Under the pieces are notes generated by a model. It saw nothing but the letters and a program-made list of their open reading frames with translations. It had not been told where the DNA came from and searched no databases. Made by a program: the position numbers and the translations under genes. A stretch of 17,319 nt of DNA, taken from positions 1-17,319 of the forward strand of contig JBFXHX010000063.1 of NCBI GenBank assembly GCA_050176585.1. Direction: 5' to 3'. This document shows positions 16,411 to 17,319 of this stretch, piece after piece. Within the stretch, counting starts at the first letter, position 1; each line of letters starts with the position of its first letter. This DNA is from CAYYWP01 sp050176585 (GTDB taxonomy: Bacteria > Desulfobacterota > Binatia > HRBIN30 > CADEER01).

Positions 16411-17271
16411 GTGGACATCCTGTTTGCCATCCTCAGCGCGGTGCTCTTCGGCACCATGGCCGTCGCCATTCGCGTCGGCCTGCGGCGCGCCGACCCGGAG
16501 TCGGGCGCCATCGTGATGACCGCGATCGCGTTTCTGATCGCCGTCGTCACCGCGCTCCTGTTTGCAGATTTCGGTGCGACCCAGGGGCTGTGGCGCTTCG
16601 TCGTCGCCGGCGCGATCGCACCGGGCGCTTCCCAAATCCTCTACGTCAGCGCCATTCGCGACGCGGGGGCCTCCCGCACCGGCATCATCGTGGGCACCGC
16701 CCCGGTGTTGGCGGCTCTGCTCGCGATCGCCTTGCTCGATGAGCGGTTACCGCTCGGCCTTGCCTTGGCGACGGCGCTGATCGTCATCGGGACGATGGTG
16801 CTGGCCTGGGAGCCGGGGCGACCGGTCGCATTCCGTCCGATCGGGTTGGTGTATGCCGGGCTCTGCTCGATCCTCTTCGGACTCGTCGCCATTGCGATGC
16901 GCTGGGCAGCGAGCGGAAGCGACGTCTCGCCGGCGCTTGCCGGCGCGGTAACGCTCGGCACGGGCTTGGTGGTTACCTCGATCCTCGCCGCCCTCCTGGG
17001 CCGGCGCGTGCAGGTCGCGCAATTGCCCGCGCTGGCACGGGCGTTTCTCCCGGCGGGATTCATGTGCGGCTCCTCGTACATGCTGCTGCTGGAGGCCTAT
17101 GAGCGCGGCCGGGTCACGGTCGTCGCGCCCCTGTCCGCAACCGAGTCGCTCTGGGCCGTGCTCGGCGCGACCGTCGTTCTCGGACGCGCAGCGGACGCGA
17201 TCGGCTGGCGCGTCGTCGTGGCCGCGGTGCTCATCGTCGCCGGCGGTGTGCTCGTCGGCTGGATGCGCTGA
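16411..17271 (+). CDS. EamA/DMT-family membrane transporter
   Basis: The predicted protein has 286 residues and about ten membrane segments in two repeated EamA halves (about 3-133 and 146-284), the standard length and layout of drug/metabolite transporters in the inner membrane. Each half ends with the family signature: TAPVLAALLAIALLDERL (96-113) and APLSATESLWAVLGATVVLG (239-258). Family members export or import amino acids, sugars, nucleobases or toxic compounds; the substrate here cannot be told. The start is a GTG at 16411, directly at the first membrane segment (MDILFAILSAVLFGTMA); no Shine-Dalgarno site precedes it, and no better in-frame start is seen. It stands alone on the plus strand, with nothing but short spacer after it in the window. 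Confidence 0.92.
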   Translation: MDILFAILSAVLFGTMAVAIRVGLRRADPESGAIVMTAIAFLIAVVTALLFADFGATQGLWRFVVAGAIAPGASQILYVSAIRDAGASRTGIIVGTAPVLAALLAIALLDERLPLGLALATALIVIGTMVLAWEPGRPVAFRPIGLVYAGLCSILFGLVAIAMRWAASGSDVSPALAGAVTLGTGLVVTSILAALLGRRVQVAQLPALARAFLPAGFMCGSSYMLLLEAYERGRVTVVAPLSATESLWAVLGATVVLGRAADAIGWRVVVAAVLIVAGGVLVGWMR

Positions 17272-17283
17272 GCCGCCGAAGCG

Positions 17284-17319
17284 CAGCGGCGGGCCCGCGC
17301 GACCGTCTGCGCGCCGCTG
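17284..17319 (+). terminator. Inverted repeat after the EamA gene, possible terminator cut by the window end
   Basis: CAGCGGCG (17284-17291) and CGCCGCTG (17312-17319) are perfect complements separated by 20 GC-rich bases, 12 bases after the stop codon. The window ends at the second arm, so a T-run cannot be seen. In DNA this GC-rich, an 8-bp match has limited weight. Confidence 0.25.

Noticed and set aside
1..17319. tRNA, rRNA, integrase, transposase, attachment sites or toxin-antitoxin genes
   Set aside because: None was found by eye on either strand; no terminal inverted repeats or target-site duplications were seen.

Overview
The window is high-GC bacterial DNA with short intergenic spacers in places, Shine-Dalgarno sites and 4-nt gene overlaps. 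Several products are exported proteins with lipoprotein signals followed by Thr/Pro/Ala-rich linkers, and two end in a hydrophobic segment plus an arginine cluster. This style suggests a Gram-negative, deltaproteobacteria-like soil or environmental lineage (for example Binatota/Desulfobacterota- or Myxococcota-related), probably an uncultured genome. A run of exactly 100 N (8498-8597) marks a draft scaffold join. The taxonomic placement is inference from style only; there is no rRNA or tRNA gene in the window.

Layout. (1) 131-1950, plus strand: a LamB/YcsF (PxpA-type) protein followed closely by a luciferase-like FMN-dependent monooxygenase, probably one transcript. (2) 1951-2519: a convergent spacer. 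(3) 2520-7248, minus strand: a tight three-gene operon read in the order DUF3604/PHP-like lipoprotein, membrane-anchored parvulin-type peptidyl-prolyl isomerase, HupE/UreJ-type membrane protein. Both junctions are stop/start overlaps (TGA overlapping ATG and GTG), so translation is probably coupled. (4) 7688-14723, minus strand: a very large G8-domain lipoprotein resembling the animal hyaluronan-binding CEMIP/TMEM2 proteins, and a YVTN-type beta-propeller protein, separated by the 100-N gap. (5) 14910-15737, minus strand: a secreted or membrane protein with a PPC-like beta domain, two hydrophobic segments and a repeated four-cysteine helix motif. (6) 15738-16410: a long spacer with no convincing gene. 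(7) 16411-17271, plus strand: an EamA/DMT-family transporter.

How the parts may work together. Most of the window is devoted to the cell surface: two large lipoproteins with nearly the same N-terminal export and anchor module, a surface beta-propeller, and a Cys-rich membrane protein. The best candidate for an undescribed system is the DUF3604-foldase-HupE/UreJ operon. The proposed model (inference) is a metal-dependent, PHP-like surface enzyme made together with a dedicated periplasmic foldase and a membrane protein that could handle its metal or substrate. The second candidate is the CEMIP-like G8 protein, which could be a bacterial surface polysaccharide-binding or -cleaving enzyme. The two flanking metabolic/transport units look ordinary, apart from the missing PxpB/PxpC partners.
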